Source: an uncultured Selenomonadaceae bacterium (lineage in GTDB: Bacteria > Bacillota > Negativicutes > Selenomonadales > Selenomonadaceae). Taken from it: DNA of 8,180 nucleotides. The stretch spans positions 1 to 8,180 of the forward strand of contig CAJONF010000169.1 in NCBI GenBank assembly GCA_905236665.1. The letters run 5' to 3'. Both the position numbers and the translations under genes were made by a program. The notes below the pieces were generated by a model. The model had not been told where the DNA came from. It was given only the letters and a program-made list of their open reading frames with translations, and did no database searches. Positions 6,915-8,180 of this stretch are shown here, piece by piece (position 1 is the stretch's first letter; each line of letters opens with the position of its first letter).

Positions 6915-7778
6915 TCAAAAATTTTTAGCATTTGCTCGTTTGCTCGCCAAAATATTTTCTACAGCCTCAAAAACCAAATTTTTATCGAGTTCGTTAGCTT
7001 TAATGCGTGCGGCTTTAAAGGCGGCGTTTAACATGGCGTTTGAAATATCTGAGCCGCTGATACCGTCGAATTTTTTTGCCAGTTCGTCAAAGTCAAGATT
7101 ATTTGGGACTTCGGGCGGAGTATACATACGCCACAATTTTTTTCGGCAAATTTCGTCGGGAAGTGTAAATTTTATGTGGATGGAGATTCTGCGCATGAAC
7201 GCCGGGTCAAAATTTTCAATAAAATTCGTGGCGAAGATAATAAAATCTTGAAATTCATTCATCAGCATTAACATAACCGAGCGCGTTTGATTAACGCTCA
7301 CGTCCACAGCTTGCGTCATATTTGTTACGCGTTTACTTAAAATTGCGTCGGCTTCGTCGAAAAATAAAATACTTCCAGAATTTTTTGCGGCGTTGAAAGC
7401 TTTTCGTATATTTTTGGGAGTTTCGCCCACGTATTTTGATTCAATGTCAGCGTAGTTTACGATTAAAATTTTTTTGCCAAGTTCGCGGGCAATAGCGTGA
7501 GCCGCCATAGTTTTACCCGTACCAGGTGCACCGTAAAGATTGACGCCGATTCTCCGCGAAAATTTATGCGTGCGTTTAAAGCCCCAAAGTTCAAAGACGC
7601 GGTGAGAATTTTCAAAATAGGTTGCAACGTCAAGGATTTGCGCTTTAATTTCGTCCGGCAAAATTAAATCATCAAGCGACCATTTTGGCTCCTCCGAAAT
7701 AAAAATTTCTTCCGTATCTGAATCACTCTTATTTTCTAATTTTTCATTACTAATTGCTTTTTGGGGGTTAATTGGCAT
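6915..7778 (-). CDS. AAA-family ATPase (single-module, Vps4/SpoVK-like)
   Basis: Soluble 287-residue ATPase. After a charged, probably disordered N-terminus (1-30), a conserved lead-in WSLDDLILPDEIKAQI (33-48) precedes the AAA core. Motifs are Walker A GAPGTGKT (83-90), the pore-loop region SKYVGE (114-119), Walker B ILFFDEAD (137-144), sensor 1 N185 in FATN, arginine-finger residues R197-R198 in FMRRI, and a sensor 2-type segment GISGSDISNA (239-248). The classic pore aromatic is present as Y116, so it may thread or remodel a protein. There is no membrane helix or protease domain, so it is not FtsH or Lon, and the client is unknown. ATG 7776-7778 lies eight bases from AGGAG (7787-7791); GTG at 7787 is part of that SD. 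It is followed after 39 bases by the glycosyltransferase-like gene, so the two may work together, but the sequence does not show how. No clear promoter was found upstream. Confidence 0.88.
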   Translation of the reverse strand: MPINPQKAISNEKLENKSDSDTEEIFISEEPKWSLDDLILPDEIKAQILDVATYFENSHRVFELWGFKRTHKFSRRIGVNLYGAPGTGKTMAAHAIARELGKKILIVNYADIESKYVGETPKNIRKAFNAAKNSGSILFFDEADAILSKRVTNMTQAVDVSVNQTRSVMLMLMNEFQDFIIFATNFIENFDPAFMRRISIHIKFTLPDEICRKKLWRMYTPPEVPNNLDFDELAKKFDGISGSDISNAMLNAAFKAARIKANELDKNLVFEAVENILASKRANAKNF

Positions 7779-8051
7779 TTTAATCACTCCTATAAAAAAC
7801 GCGTCCTTTAAATTGTTGATACAATCGTTTGTTCATCTGAAAGTTCTAAAGAATGGTTCCTATGGCGGTTATTTTTTTGATGTTTTCAACACGCAAAAAG
7901 CGTAATTGAGGTGTGCTATGAAAGAATTGGTATTTTTACTTAAGCTATTTAAAATCGACAACTTAACTTTTTGCGACAGATTATAAATGATAAAAATTAA
8001 CTCGTCAATCCTGTTTTATGACTTTTTTTGAAGAAAATTAAACTTTTTTTG
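7779..8051. other. Divergent intergenic region, mostly unexplained
   Basis: This lies between the minus-strand AAA gene and a plus-strand promoter. I see a small imperfect palindrome, ATTGT-TGAT-ACAAT (7812-7825), which could be an operator, and ACGC-AAAAA-GCGT near 7892-7904, too weak to be a terminator. A very short plus-strand reading frame at 7918-7986 is listed separately. Otherwise the DNA is AT-rich and without recognisable genes. Confidence 0.5.
7918..7986 (+). CDS. Possible 22-residue peptide (low confidence)
   Basis: An ATG at 7918 follows GAGGTG (7908-7913) at a usable distance and opens a 22-codon frame beginning MKELVFLLKLFKIDNL, ending at TAA 7984-7986. It is partly hydrophobic and basic, which could suit a small membrane peptide or a leader peptide for the downstream gene. 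No good promoter precedes it, and frames this short with a passable SD arise by chance. Confidence 0.2.
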   Translation: MKELVFLLKLFKIDNLTFCDRL

Positions 8052-8081
8052 TTGACGAAAACACCTGACTTGTTGTATAAT
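8052..8081 (+). promoter_or_regulatory. Strong sigma-A promoter towards the right edge
   Basis: TTGACG (8052-8057) and a perfect TATAAT (8076-8081) are separated by 18 bases, in AT-rich surroundings. Transcription would begin near 8089, giving a leader of about 70-80 bases before the SD at 8153. It should drive the gene that begins at or beyond the right edge. Confidence 0.8.
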
Positions 8082-8152
8082 TTTTTTGCAGAAAAGGGGG
8101 TTCCAACAGTTAAAGAACACTTATAATAAGCTATAAAACAATCCAAAAATAT

Positions 8153-8162
8153 AAGGAGGTGA
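8153..8162 (+). promoter_or_regulatory. Very strong Shine-Dalgarno without an obvious start codon
   Basis: AAGGAGGTGA is complementary to ten bases at the 3' end of bacterial 16S rRNA. A start would be expected at about 8166-8172, but the sequence there, TCCGTTACTGAC, has no ATG, GTG or TTG. CTG at 8172-8174 is the nearest NTG; GTG at 8159 overlaps the SD itself. The gene may use an uncommon start, or the base at the start position may be wrong. Confidence 0.6.
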
Positions 8163-8180
8163 AATCCGTTACTGACAAAC

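Noticed and set aside
7892..7904. Hairpin ACGC-AAAAA-GCGT as a terminator
   Set aside because: The stem is only four pairs and no T-run follows on either strand.

Overview
The window reads as chromosome of an AT-rich, low-GC Gram-positive-lineage bacterium (Bacillota). I lean towards the Negativicutes/Selenomonadales, possibly gut or rumen, but this rests only on protein style and ribosome-binding-site style; no rRNA or other marker is present. All convincing protein genes lie on the minus strand. A recurring start pattern, GGAG-TGAT-NNN(N)-ATG, helps fix starts: in several genes the GTG inside the Shine-Dalgarno (SD) stretch looks like a start but is not.

Positions 1-4286 (minus) hold a cytochrome bd gene cluster, read cydA, a 97-residue coiled-coil/membrane protein, cydB, cydD, then the beginning of a secreted or membrane protein that runs off the left edge. 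Genes overlap or are separated by a few bases, so this is one operon. CydA and CydB form the bd-type quinol oxidase. CydD is one half of the CydDC thiol exporter needed to assemble it. cydC does not follow cydD directly. The coiled-coil gene between cydA and cydB is unfamiliar.

Positions 4287-4976 hold no convincing protein gene but are not empty. A 385-base segment (4338-4722) is bounded by 23-base inverted repeats with one mismatch, and holds a possible H-type pseudoknot and several hairpins. The pseudoknot geometry and a G.U pair in the terminal stem both favour a minus-strand RNA. The cydA promoter appears to sit in the left repeat. A MITE or an invertible promoter segment are alternatives. 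To its right, 4736-4963 looks like a short plus-strand transcript with a 5' stem and a strong intrinsic terminator, or a decayed gene.

Positions 4977-5609 encode an unrecognised 210-residue protein with its own good promoter. Positions 5752-7778 hold an AAA ATPase gene followed by a glycosyltransferase-like gene. The latter is interrupted by a run of 11 C (11 G on the coding strand), one base short of restoring a 374-residue protein. This is the classic form of a phase-variable contingency gene, though a sequencing or assembly error is possible.

The right end (7779-8180) is intergenic and carries a strong plus-strand promoter and an almost ideal SD, presumably for a gene just outside the window, although no standard start codon is visible at the expected distance.
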